A stretch of 64,000 nucleotides of DNA from Panorpa germanica (lineage: Eukaryota > Arthropoda > Insecta > Mecoptera > Panorpidae), in contig OY783220.1 of NCBI GenBank assembly GCA_963678705.1, forward strand, positions 13,103,001 through 13,167,000, given 5' to 3'. Of the stretch, positions 26,724 to 37,787 are shown one piece after another; within the stretch, counting starts at the first letter, position 1, and every line of letters begins with the position of its first letter. The translations under genes were made by a program, and so were the position numbers. Below the pieces are notes generated by a model. The model searched no databases, was not told the DNA's origin, and worked only from the letters and a program-made list of their open reading frames with translations.

Positions 26724-27039
26724 TTAAGTGGGGGGTAAGGTCAACTTTTTTTAAATTTATTTATATTATTGTACAACATATTAAGTTTATTGTGTAAAAA
26801 TTTGAAGTCAATTGGAGTAAAACTGTCGGAAATAGAGTTTTAAGTCTTCACCTCTCTGGTCTGCTTTCGTCTTTCTTTCTCATTTCTTGATATTTATTTA
26901 TGAAAATTTCACAAAGTATTCTTCAAATGTTATTTTATCATGTAGTAATTATAGAAATAATTATATATTAACTGTGTCGTCAAAAAACATATGTTTTTTT
27001 TTTATCGTTTTGACCTAAAACAACCCCCCCCCCCCTTTG
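26724..27039 (+). mobile_element. TTAA element family A, internally deleted copy
   Basis: The left end is TTAAGTGGGGGGTAAGG and the right end a run of about 13 C. The middle is missing: the sequence jumps from CTCTGGTCTGCTTTCGT to the stretch before TTCTTGATATTTATTTATG. Such internally deleted derivatives are typical of cut-and-paste transposons. Confidence 0.75.
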
Positions 27040-27134
27040 GCGTTTCTAACAAATGTTGGATATCATATATTGGTGTCGCACTGTATGGACGACGAATTAG
27101 ATATGATTGTCATTTTTTAAGGGAATGAAATCAA

Positions 27135-27155
27135 TCTCTCTCTCTCTCCCTCTCT
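27135..27155 (+). repeat. (TC)n microsatellite
   Basis: A short, slightly interrupted TC run. Confidence 0.8.
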
Positions 27156-28504
27156 ACGGATATCCGTTAAAAAAATTAATATTCATCATCCACTAACAGA
27201 TGACTGAAAGGTTCGGACATGACCTGCATTTTATACCACTTCTACGGCTGAATAACTACTTTTTTCTTTTTTTGTTGAACCAATGATTTATTAACGGTCC
27301 TTGGAGAGATACCCGTTCGCTCACCGGTCGAATCGCGTCAGAACAGAGGTGCGTAGAGCTTTGCAGTTGTAAAGAACAACTTACATCATCTACACTATAT
27401 GTCTTTCTTCACTTACTCTATAATGAATGGAGAGTGTAAGAATCGTGACGTCACAGAGCTAGATGCGGTACTGTGATAAATAAACAGATTGCTTTCAGTG
27501 CTGGTCTGCGAACGCTTAATATAAACAACATGTGACGTCATCGTGGTATAACGCTTCTGAATGTATATACCATCTCTATAATTGACAGAGCGCTTCCATT
27601 ATTATATCGAAATGCATTTTCTTATTTTTTTATTGATGTTTTTTTTACATGGATTTCAAAAGACCTGCACAAAAAAAGGTTTCTCATGCCACCTCGTCTG
27701 AAAACTATAAATATATCCACAGAAGAGACTGCTGGCATAAAGTAACACTTCACATGAAACGTGAAAAACATTTTCCTCGAAACTTTTATCACAGATTTTA
27801 TAAATCAATTTCTATCATCACATTTTTTATTCGTTTTTTATTTTCCCATATATTCGCATAATTTTCACTTACAAATTCTCAAAGCTTCGCTCTCATTGTT
27901 CGATATTTTTTTCACTTGGTGTCATTACCATTTGCGCTGTACTGTTCTTTTTTTAATTTTGTCTCGTTTTTAATGTACTCAAATGTACGTTTCGTTTTGA
28001 TTTAAGTGGTATAAAGTTGCTAGTTGTTTCGACATCAAGTTACAAGCATTAACCCAATTCATTCTCGCCAAGACCGTTATTACCGGGCCATTATTTTGTC
28101 GTTATTTTTTATTGCGACACGGCTTTGTGTCTCCAGGACACGTGTTTGTCGCTTATATAAAATTGAAATCAAGGACAATGCATTCCACAATGTTAGTGAA
28201 AAGCATTCCATCACTTAAATTTATTCGGAAACTATAATTAAGAAATAATACTCGTTAAAAATAGTTTTTAGTTACCCTATTGTTGATAAACTCTTTTAGG
28301 TTTTAAGAAGGATAAATCTTAAGGATAAAAAAGTTTCATTCTGAGAACGAAGAAACTGGTAACAAATTAAGCGAAGTGAAGCCATTAATTTGTAAACAAG
28401 AGTCGGGTCGGACTGATTAGAAGGCTGGAAGTAGTACCCATGATACGTTATACAAATCTTACTTATATCCACTTATTAAATATGTGAACAATGTAACAGT
28501 CCAC

Positions 28505-28585
28505 TAACGGTAAAACATATTATTCTTCGATGCTCAAGGAATTCGTCGCACAGACAAGGCTGTAATATGCCTGAGGAATTTAGTT
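28505..28585 (+). mobile_element. LINE family X, second copy, left part
   Basis: Matches 4137-4200 almost base for base (TCGTCGCACAGACAAGGCTG, then TAATATGCCTGAGGAA). It is interrupted here by another LINE tail and resumes at 28995. Confidence 0.7.
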
Positions 28586-28994
28586 AGATATTTGGAAGCA
28601 GGGAGACTGAGGGTAGACCATATAGGGGCATAGGCACATCTTAAAAGAAATCACTTAGTACAGGAAGATATGTGCAGTTGTGAAGAAGGGGTAGGTAGAG
28701 GTAGGTATTTGATCTTCCAATGTACAGAAACGGAGGCCTGCAGAAATAATTTATACAGAGTTTTGGTAAAAAATGGAGTGGTGTTGCCAACGAGTATGCA
28801 GGAACTACTGAGATATCCGAGGTGGCCAGTGTGCTTAGTGAAAAACAGGATATAGAATATAGCGGGTTTAAAAGTTTAGGTATAATAATAAATGAAATGT
28901 AAATATGTAAAATGTTATTAAAATGAATTAAGAAGGGCGAAAAAAGGACCGTGGTCCTAAGAAGCCTGTGAATTATTAATAATAATAATTTGAA
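28586..28994 (+). mobile_element. LINE ORF2 C-terminus and 3' UTR, inserted in LINE family X
   Basis: A + frame through 28670-28855 contains QEDMCSCEEGVGRGRYLIFQ, a knuckle of the C.C...H/Y....C type, then LPTSMQELLRYP, as in ORF2 C-termini of LINEs; it ends at a stop at 28853-28855. An in-frame stop upstream shows decay. The 3' UTR contains GAAGGGCGAAAAAAGG and GTGGTCCTAAGAAGCC and ends in an AAT microsatellite. The same 3' end occurs reversed at 59501-59557. Confidence 0.7.
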
Positions 28995-29160
28995 AGTAGG
29001 GAAAGTCTGAAACCGCTTATTGACTTTATCAATAAAACTAATTTAATCTTTTCATTCTAAGTACCCATCTTATATCTATAAGTTGTAAATTATGTATTGT
29101 AAATGTTTATAGATGTATGTATTCTTTTAAGTGTTTGATGCACTCAAATAAATATTAAGA
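28995..29160 (+). mobile_element. LINE family X, second copy, right part
   Basis: Continues the ORF2 C-terminus with SLKPLIDFINKTN and a stop at the same place as the copy at 4253, then the 3' UTR ending CTCAAATAAATATTAA. It lies only 54 bp upstream of receptor exon 4, so it forms much of the acceptor-side intron. Confidence 0.7.
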
Positions 29161-29214
29161 GAGTAGTTTCAATCTTTGCAAGTGGTAATATCCTAATAGA
29201 TTGGTTTGTTGCAG

Positions 29215-29341
29215 ATCGCTAAGATGCGCACGTATCACCTTGCATATGCACCTTTTCGGATCCTTCGCCATCAACAACGCCCTCTGGCTCCTGTGGTACC
29301 GTGCTGTGGTCGCTGATCCGGAGGTGATTGTAGAAAATGGG
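29215..29341 (+). CDS. Dh31-R: DH31 receptor, exon 4: first intracellular loop and TM2
   Basis: The acceptor is TTTGTTGCAG and the donor GGG|GTGAGT. One base completes Arg, then 42 codons follow, ending in phase 0. The protein RSLRCARITLHMHLF is the conserved ICL1/TM2 start of family B receptors, with the TM2 histidine, followed by GSFAINNALWLLWYRAVVAD, characteristic of DH31 receptors. It ends in the first extracellular loop. GC content is well above the surrounding intron. Confidence 0.95.
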
Positions 29342-29993
29342 GTGAGTGAAAAACTGTTTTTATTTAAACGTTGCTCTCCTTAAACAAATATTGATGTTTC
29401 AAGTTTTGTAGCTGTGTGTTTTTTTATTTTTTTTTACTTTTATCTTATTTTCTGGGATGAATGGTTTTCTTCGCTTTGCCGCCCTCTTTGGCCAACTATG
29501 GTATTTACTGTTTGCCGTACATGTTCGATTGCTACGAGCACGAATGAGCAGATACCGAAATGTTCGAAGTTCAATTCTAGCCTGAAGCGTTTAAAGAGGA
29601 TATTGCAAGTAAATGTTTTAAAGAACGAAACGATCTTCGTATTACGTGCACTCCAGCAACGAGCAGATTTCACACCTATTAAGTTGTGGTACCATATATC
29701 ACTACATCGAAAAATGCAGCTACTAGTCATGCTACTAGAGTGATCGTTTTTACCGGGCTAGAACGAAGCAGATATATATTTCAATAAAATGTAGAAAAAC
29801 AAAGAAAGTTCTAATTATGAACTCAACGTCTAAAGCATTAGTAGCTTTTGTTAATATAAATGGATGTATTTAGGTCCAGCTATAATATTATTCATAGTTG
29901 TGTTATTTCAGTAACAGATACTCTACTCTTCTTAATAGCAACTTTATCGTGCTATACATTTTCTAAGTCAACATAGAACTGAAGCAAAAATAT

Positions 29994-30677
29994 TTAAGGG
30001 GGGTAGTAAGGTCAAAACGATAAAAAATAAGCATATTTTTGATAATGTTTTTTGACAACACAGTTAATATATAATTATTTCTATAAGTACTACATGATAA
30101 AATGGCATTTGAAGAATACTTTGTGAAATTTTCATAAATAAATATCAAGAAATGAGACATTGACAGCGAATCTCCGCTGACGTCACAAAAAGAAGTAACA
30201 TTGCGGTGCCACTTATAACTCATCACTGGATTTTCTGAAATCGTAAAGTTTCTGCAGGTAACGCTGAGTTAAAAGTCAAAATACCGATTTTTCATGAAAA
30301 AAATCAGAAACTTTGTTATTTAAAAAATAAAAAAATACGGTAAAATTACAAAATAAAAAAAGTTCGACAGCGTTATCTTGGCATTTATGTAAAGAAAGAG
30401 TGTACAAAATTTCAAAAGAATCGGTCCGGTAGATTTTGAGCTAGAGAGGGCACCGACTCTGAAAAAGCTATGTGTGAGAAACCGCATTTAAAAGTTTCAA
30501 AGTAACACGAAAGCAAACCAGAGAGGTGAAGACTTAAAACTCTATATCTCCGACAGTTTTACTCCAATCGACTTCAAATTTTTACACAGTAAACTTAATA
30601 ACTTGTACAATAATATAAATAAATTTAAAAAAATGAAAAAGAAAAAAAGTTGAAACCTTACCCCCCCCCCCCTTTAA
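29994..30677 (-). mobile_element. TTAA element family A, copy in reverse orientation
   Basis: TTAAGGGGGGTAGTAAGG begins the element and a run of about 14 C followed by TTTAA closes it. It is the full-length reverse complement of the copy at 2995-3704, in receptor intron 4. Confidence 0.8.
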
Positions 30678-32349
30678 TTTAAATGAATATAATTGGCACC
30701 TCGCTAACGGCGTTTGTAGCTACGCCACTGCTAGTCTATTATCATCGGTATCAGTAGATAGTATAAACTCGATTTGATAAACTAATCCAATGTAAATTAA
30801 TTTTAATTATGTTTACTATTGAAGTAATTTAATTTGTTTGAAACAATCTATTTCCAGAACAGTTTACATAAATATATTATTTAAATTGATGCTGAGTTTG
30901 AAACGAAACACTTGACCAGCCAGCATCTATTCTATTTATAGATGATTTATTTCAGTCGTTATTCAAAATACGAGTATACTAGAACATCTACATTGTTGAT
31001 TTAATGTCGAGATAAATGCTGTCTGTGTGTTGGTTTAGTCCATTACTGTCAATTGTTTTATACCATTAAGAAACAACCCCCCAGCGCCTCCATCTCTATC
31101 TCTGTCTCTTTCTACTTCATTAATTCATTACCCTACACATTTTGGTAAGTAATCAACAAAGCTAAAATAATGTCTAAAAATAAATAATTTAATATTTCTT
31201 TTAATTAGGTTTTCCTAAATATTTCTTTTCCTCCCCTAAAACACCCGATACAGAAACTTTTCCTTAAAAAAACGTTGTTTATTTAACAACTGGAATCCTT
31301 TTAATTATCACAATACCTCATATTAAACCACCCTCAGGAATTACCCTACTTTTTCATTCTACGTTTTAATCTAAGTAACTCACAATACCTCCCCCTATTT
31401 TTCCCATACCATATTTAAGGGAGGGAGTTTTTATATTTCAACTTTTAAAATACTTATTTCAATGTTGATACGTTTTCCATTTTCTTCCATTAACTGAAAT
31501 TTTCATTGTATGAGAATCAACACATTGAAGTGAGTGAAATTAGAACATTTCTTTTTAAATTGTACTTTATTACAAAAGAATTTCGCTTGAGAGATTTGAA
31601 TATTTTTTTTTTACTTCTACATAGCTAATAATTAAACAGTTTATATTGTACTATATTTCAGAGTAATTTTAGAGGTTCATTAGGCACCCGTATAACACGA
31701 GTTTCAGTAGTGCGAGTTCATAGAATGCGACGAAAATATTATCGTCTACTGTAAAAAGATATGTGATTAACTTCGGACTGAGAACATTAATTGGGATGGC
31801 GAACTTGATTTCCAGAAAGTCAGTTTAAATTCATGGTTAATATCCTTCTATGGTAGAAAGGTTTATTATATAAAATAAAAATTATATTAACTTTAGTAGA
31901 TTTTTTTCTATGTTGGATCAATCTACTGTATTTAATTAAGAGAAGGCAACTTAAGTGTAGTATATATTTATCTTGGGGTATAAAACCAGATGTCATGAAA
32001 AGCAAAAAACAAAGGAAATGACTGCACTTAAAAGAAAAACAGAACTCAAAGTAATAAACAATAAGAGCAGTTTTCCCAGGTGACACAAGAAAAGAAAGCC
32101 CCAAGTTACAACTTATATGTTTCCTCATCAATCAAAAGTTATTCTCTTGTAATAAAAATCCGTTGAAAACTTTTGCTATTAAAGATGTTTTCTAGTTGAC
32201 ATCTACTCTTGTGGTTGTTGGAGTAGACACTTCATTGAAATGACATTTTCTTTTTACTGTAAATCCACAAAGTGTTCATAAATACCAAAAACAAAAACTA
32301 ATAAAGGTAACAAAAGATGTTTGTAACTAAATGTATTCCTTATCCGCAG

Positions 32350-32576
32350 ATCGGTTGCCAAAGTCTACACGTTATCCTGTACTACTTCCTGTTATCCAGC
32401 TACGCCTGGATGTTATGTGAAGGACTTTATCTCCATACCGTACTGGTGTCAGCTTTCATTTCTGAGAAGAAGCTTTTGCGGTATCTACTGGCATTGGGGT
32501 GGGGCGCGCCCCTCATTGTTATCGTACTTTATGCCCTCCTCAGAGGATTCTCTGTGGATCCAGAAGATACGAAAGA
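32350..32576 (+). CDS. Dh31-R: DH31 receptor, exon 5: TM3, TM4 and start of second extracellular loop
   Basis: The acceptor is TATCCGCAG and the donor GA|GTAAGT; phase 0 in, phase 2 out. It encodes 75 residues. The IGC cysteine at the top of TM3 would pair with the ECL2 cysteine of exon 6. WMLCEGLYLH holds the family B glutamate of TM3 (EGLYL), and LVSAFISEKK is the second intracellular loop. GWGAPL in TM4 is the conserved GWG.P motif. The WW pair often found before this cysteine in the family is absent; exon 4 ends ENG and exon 5 starts IGC. Confidence 0.95.
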
Positions 32577-32742
32577 GTAAGTCCATAATTTCTCATTACT
32601 ACTATCTATTGTAGAACTTAAAATGCACGTCATTATATAAATACGAACGTATAATGTTTATCTATACGAATCTGCATTTTAATTATAATTGTCTACAAAT
32701 ATAAACCACTAACGAATTGTATGACTTGCGAAATCGCATATC

Positions 32743-33478
32743 CAGTGAAAAAGTTTATCTCTCGGTAATACGAAATGCAAAATACGAAGTACATGAGGGA
32801 CGAGCAAATATTAGGACTGTACCTTTGAAAATGAATTTTTCAATTCCCTATTAAGCTGCTTTTTGCTTGTTAAAATGATTTTTTATTCATATAATAGTTT
32901 AATAAATGAAAAACTACCTATAATTACCATCAAATTCATATTAATTCAATTTAAATTCAAATTAAATATTTCGAAAAAGGAATAATAAATTTGGCAACGC
33001 TGTAAATTTACGTGTGTTAACGCATGCGTGATTTGGTTCTTTGACAAATAAATTGTTATATTTTATATAATATTTATTGAGATTTTGAATTTCCCGCTCA
33101 AATTGGCATTTGCAACGTTGCCGGCTTATAACCCACATTTACTGTTTCTTACTGGTTTTATTTAAATATTTTCGTATATAGGTATCGTTTTGATAATTTT
33201 CTCTTTGCAATAGCTACAGAAAAGATTATTTTATATACACCTAGTTTTTGAAAGCCGTGTCACCATTTTTTTATAGTTAAAAGTTATATTATGTGGTGAA
33301 ATTACGCTAAACATTATGATTTGTATGGAAAATGACTATTTTTAATCATGTAGAAAAAGAAAACTATGAACCCTAGGTCTCTAAAATTTTGAGACAGCAT
33401 GTATTTTTACTATTTGCATCGACCCTCCAAATTTCACGACGTTTTCATCATTTACGTTTACGTCCTATACCTCCTTAA
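32743..33478 (+). mobile_element. TTAA element family B, copy 1 (left TIR lost)
   Basis: This ~735-bp element matches 37061-37787 in reverse orientation along its whole length. The right end is ACGTCCTATACCTCCTTAA, closing on TTAA. The left terminal repeat is missing or decayed, and homology begins near AAAAAGTTTATCTCTCGG. It contains no coding frame. It lies in the intron between receptor exons 5 and 6. Confidence 0.8.
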
Positions 33479-35833
33479 CGCTCTGTTAACTTACATGCGC
33501 ATATAATGTGGAAAAGAAATACACATTTACAGACATAAATATACACCACAGAGTCAACAGCTCAACTTTTATTAGATATTAATATCGGCGTTATCGTCCA
33601 ACAGATACCTAAAGCGATATCAATCAATATTTACGTTCTATTGTTATTTCCATGAATGAAATGTGAGTTTACAAACAAAATAATCAAAGCAGCTATCAGT
33701 GCAATCGTCCTTCGCACCCGGCTTATCTCTTCACACACCGCTGCAGCCCGGAATCAATCAATCGCAATCCTTTTTATTTGTTTAATCGAAAATTGATTTG
33801 TAATATTCGCTGTTTATAATTATTTTCTATTGTAAATATATTTCATTATATAGAAATAACAGAGGGTTTAGTTTGTAAAAGATAGAGAACGATCTATTTG
33901 ATGTATATCCGCTTTTATAAAGCGATAAAACGATAGAGGATGTGTGAGAACACTGGAATCGGCTGCTTTTCTATAATAAAGTGTACAAATGCGACTACAC
34001 CATACTGAAAACGTCGGATACCGCAATCAGTTGCTTCCAGTGTGAGAGAGGCTTAAAGCACGATGAGTTAAGCGATAAAATATTATTTAAATATTTTGAT
34101 AAAAACTTCTAAAAGAAATATTTAAAATTAAATTTAAAAATTATCATAAATAGACCAAAAGATGCGAGAAAAACAAACAGAGAACGTCGAAAAATAAATA
34201 AAGAATATGAAAGGAAAATTTTAATTGGGTTTTTATCATCTTAGAAGACAGTATACCTCAATGAACATGATTTTGATAAACTACCTATTGATGAATTAAA
34301 TAAAGGTGATTTTTGTTAAGAACTAGTCCCCTTTTAAACCAGGATTACATTTAGTAATAATGAAGGAATATAAAAGATTACTTTTAGAATGTTCAACGTT
34401 CGAACATAGTGTTACCAGAGAATAACCGTTTGCATAAATCGCCAATGTACAATGATTGTGGGTCTTTAATGTACATACGTTTGGGTTCGGGTCTTAGATA
34501 AAGCATAAGCCTAGTGATTTGACGGTAAGTTGCTGATCTAGCATTTCTCATGTATTCTTTACATAATAGATGATGTGGAAAAAGGTCCTGTCCTCCGTAG
34601 ATCCTGAATCTCACGTTCTATAAGGACCTACCCATAAAGAAAATACACGTAAAGGAAATATATGTATAGTCACGATTTATTTTGACCTACGTAATTTTAT
34701 GATCCATTTCTTTTCATGGATATGTTTTTATAAACGTTACAATAAAGTGAACTTTACGATATGTTGAGTTTTATAGTAGGAAATAGGATACATAAATTTA
34801 GAGTAGGGCTGAATTGGTAACGTAATGTAAATTCCAGCTGTTTTACTTATCCACATCGAAAATTAGTATCATATTATAGATTTTTCCACGAGTTAAACAA
34901 CCGAAATCACATTAGGTTCTAGTCCAGCCCTGTTTGAGAGGTAAATACGTGTAGAAATACAAACTCTAACAGCTTTCTAATAGCATAAAGCAACCACACG
35001 TATGGCAGTTGATGTTTCTGCAGAACCCGGATAAAATGTTTTATGAAAATACTGCTCTAATTCAGAATTTTTATTAACACTGATTCTTTCATGAGCAAAT
35101 TAATTGGGTTCACGGATTAGCGCGAAAAAATACACAAGCAGTCAGAAGCACACATAGTTTGCGAATAATAAAAGGCGATTTGCTTGGGGCGCTAATTACC
35201 TTTATGAATAAGCACCGAAAAATGATACAATTCCATCAAAGATACGTTACTAAATCAGAAAACTAATATATACATTAAAGGAAATTGCTGAAACATTTCT
35301 GGCATTTGAAATAAACTCTATCTACAGCCTAGAGATAAGCTAACCGTTGCTTAATCTTTTGATGTTCCATGCTACCAACACAACTCAACGATTTCATGTT
35401 CAATAATTCTACTGCCATGCCTTGACAGCGTGTGATGAATTTTCAATTGCTTGGGGCTTATACAATCAAACCGACGGTTGAGGATATTGTACTATTATTG
35501 TTCAGCATCTTCTTGTTTATAATGCTACGTCTAAAACGATACATTATTCTTCTAATGCAATACCATTTATGCCCTTAACAATTTCTAGATAACTACATTT
35601 TAGCTAGAACACTTTGGAATACAAAATTTGCTGGGATAATAGTTACGTATTGTCGAGATCAGAATGCTATTCTAGATTATGACATAAAAAGGTTCAATTT
35701 ACTTCGTTTACCATATTTGGGATACAGCTACTTCTAAAGAATTCTGTGTACGAGTAGAATAGTCGCAATTTTATTAAATATAACTTTTTCACTGTATCAT
35801 TTTTTCTGATTCTTCTTTCTCTGCCCTGATTAG

Positions 35834-35864
35834 ACCACTTCTCGGCCTCTTGGCTAAGATCAAC
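35834..35864 (+). pseudogene. U2 snRNA 5'-end fragment
   Basis: CTTCTCGGCC and TTGGCTAAGATCAA match the 5' end of U2 snRNA, with about 3 mismatches in the first 30 nt (ACCA for ATCG at the start, CTCTTGG for CTTTTGG). Similarity stops after AAGATCAA: the branch-point-recognition region GTAGTA is not preserved in place. It is therefore a truncated pseudogene or a snRNA-derived insertion, not a gene. Confidence 0.7.
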
Positions 35865-36260
35865 TTTCTACCTCTTGTAGTAAGGTCTATAATAACAATT
35901 AAAATTGTAAGAGATTAATAATTCTTTGACCTTATCGTTTAATTCCTTCTAACTTCGTTTCCTAATTTATATTTCTACGCTTTTATATCCCTACTATCGA
36001 AACAAGTCTTCAATTTATCTCATAATCCAAGTATCTCCAAGACTCTGTACGTGAGAAACACCATCCCTTCTTACCACGGTTGTCTCCAGGTCGTTTACAT
36101 GATAAACACAACTACGTGCTCTTCATAGGTCGTGTGGGACCAATTAGAACTAAGAAATACTAACTCCTGATATACATGCAGCCCATGAAAGAAAACCGTT
36201 TTATTTTACAATCAGATTAAAACAATTTATTTAATTGAACAATCTCTTCTTATTTTACAG

Positions 36261-36434
36261 ATGCTGGATGAACGAGAGCAAATACACAATCGTTAAAGTT
36301 GTTCCTGTCTTTGTCTTCCTGGTTTTAAATCTGGGATTTCTGTGCAATATTGTCCGGGTGCTACTTATTAAATTACGGGCGGGGCCGCATGGGGGCTCTA
36401 CTGGTCCGTCAAGCACAGCGCTGCAAGCTTTTAG
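36261..36434 (+). CDS. Dh31-R: DH31 receptor, exon 6: ECL2, TM5 and third intracellular loop
   Basis: The acceptor is TATTTTACAG and the donor AG|GTATGA (a weak site). One base completes Glu, then 57 codons and two bases follow. CWMNESKYTIV is the second extracellular loop with its disulfide cysteine and an N-glycosylation sequon (NES). LNLGFLCNIVRVLLIKLR is the end of TM5 with the conserved N. The G/S/P-rich segment after it is ICL3, ending LQAF(R). Only 67 bp separates this exon from exon 7. Confidence 0.95.
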
Positions 36435-36501
36435 GTATGATTAAACTTGAATCTGTTACCTCATTATCTTGTAATGTATTTATTTATTTGTATTGTTCCA
36501 G

Positions 36502-36625
36502 AGCTACTTTGTTGCTGGTACCTCTTCTTGGATTACATTATCTCTTGACTCCTTTTAAACCCCCACCAGGACACCCCTGGGAGCGGGCTTATGAGATGAC
36601 ATCTGCTCTGACAGCTTCATTTCAG
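36502..36625 (+). CDS. Dh31-R: DH31 receptor, exon 7: TM6 and start of TM7
   Basis: The acceptor is TATTGTTCCAG and the donor CAG|GTAATA; phase 2 in, phase 0 out. It encodes the end of Arg plus 41 residues. ATLLLVPLLGLHYLLTPF is TM6 with the family B PLLG motif. KPPPGHPWE is the third extracellular loop and ALTASFQ begins TM7. Neighbouring introns are 67 bp and 2.6 kb. Confidence 0.95.
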
Positions 36626-37060
36626 GTAATAGTTTCACAATGTATATCGTTAACGTAATATATTTTATTCTTTATTTACTTTTGTTACGTATTATTATTA
36701 ACTTATAATTTATATATTTTAATATATAGCTTATAGACTTATAGCTTATAGACTGCCTATAGAAGACCATTTTCCAATTGAAACATAACTGCGGTTTACA
36801 TTTTACGTAAAGTTATTTTCTATGTTATATAGTATGTCATGAAATATTTTATGTGACCCCTGACCTCAATTATAGTACAACATTCTTTGCAAAATAACCC
36901 CGTGTTAACCTAGTAAATAACCTTTCATTGCACCCTTCTCCTCTCCCCATCTTTAAACAATATGTTCCCGAAGTATCTTTTACATGTGAGGTATACTATG
37001 TAGTTTTATTATGTGTATTAGCAAACAGCAGAACCGAAAATATTTAAGACGATCGTCTCT

Positions 37061-37787
37061 TTAAGGAGGTACAGGACGTTAACGTAAATGATGAAAACGT
37101 TGTGAAATTTGCAGGGTCGATACAAATAGTTAAAATACATGCTGTCTCAAAATTTTAGAGGTCTAGAGTCATTTTCCATACAAATCATAATTTTTAGCTC
37201 AATTTCACCACATAATATAACTTTTAACTATTAAAAAATGGTGACACGGCTTTCAAAAACTAGGTGTATATAAAAAAATCTTTTCTGTAACTATTGCAAA
37301 AAGAAAATTATCAAAAGGATACCTATATACGAAAATATTTAAATAAAACCAGGAAGAAACAGTAAATGTAGGTTATATGCTGACAACGTTGCAAATGCCA
37401 ATTTGAGCGGGAAATTCAAAATCGGAATAAATATTATATAAAATATAACAATTTAATTGTCAAAAAACCAAATCACGCATGCGTCAACACACGTAAATTT
37501 ACAGCGTTGCCAAATTTATTATTCTTTTTTCAAAATATTTAATTTAAATTTAAATTGAATTAATATAAATTTGATATTAATTATAAGTAATTTTTCATTT
37601 ATTTAACTATTATATGCATAAAAAAATCATTTTAACAAGCAAAAAGCAGTTTAATAGGGAATTGAAAAATTCATTTTCAAAGGTACAGTCCCAATATTTG
37701 CTCGTCCCTCATGTACTTCGTATTTTGCATTTCGTATTACCGAGAGATAAACTTTTTGCATTGACGGTACGTCCTGTACCTCCTTAA
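37061..37787 (-). mobile_element. TTAA element family B, copy 2 (complete)
   Basis: It starts TTAAGGAGGTACAGGACGT and ends ACGTCCTGTACCTCCTTAA, giving 19-bp inverted ends that include TTAA. It is the reverse complement of 32743-33478. It lies in the intron after exon 7, 435 bp downstream of that exon. It has no coding capacity and is probably a piggyBac-type non-autonomous element. Confidence 0.85.

Noticed and set aside
29440-29743. Overlapping ~100-codon frames on both strands
   Set aside because: Neither protein resembles anything I know. The tract is slightly GC-richer and may be repeat-derived, but I cannot support a gene.
34393-34614. 73-codon minus-strand frame
   Set aside because: No recognised motif, no splice or promoter context, and no GC or codon signal distinct from the intron.
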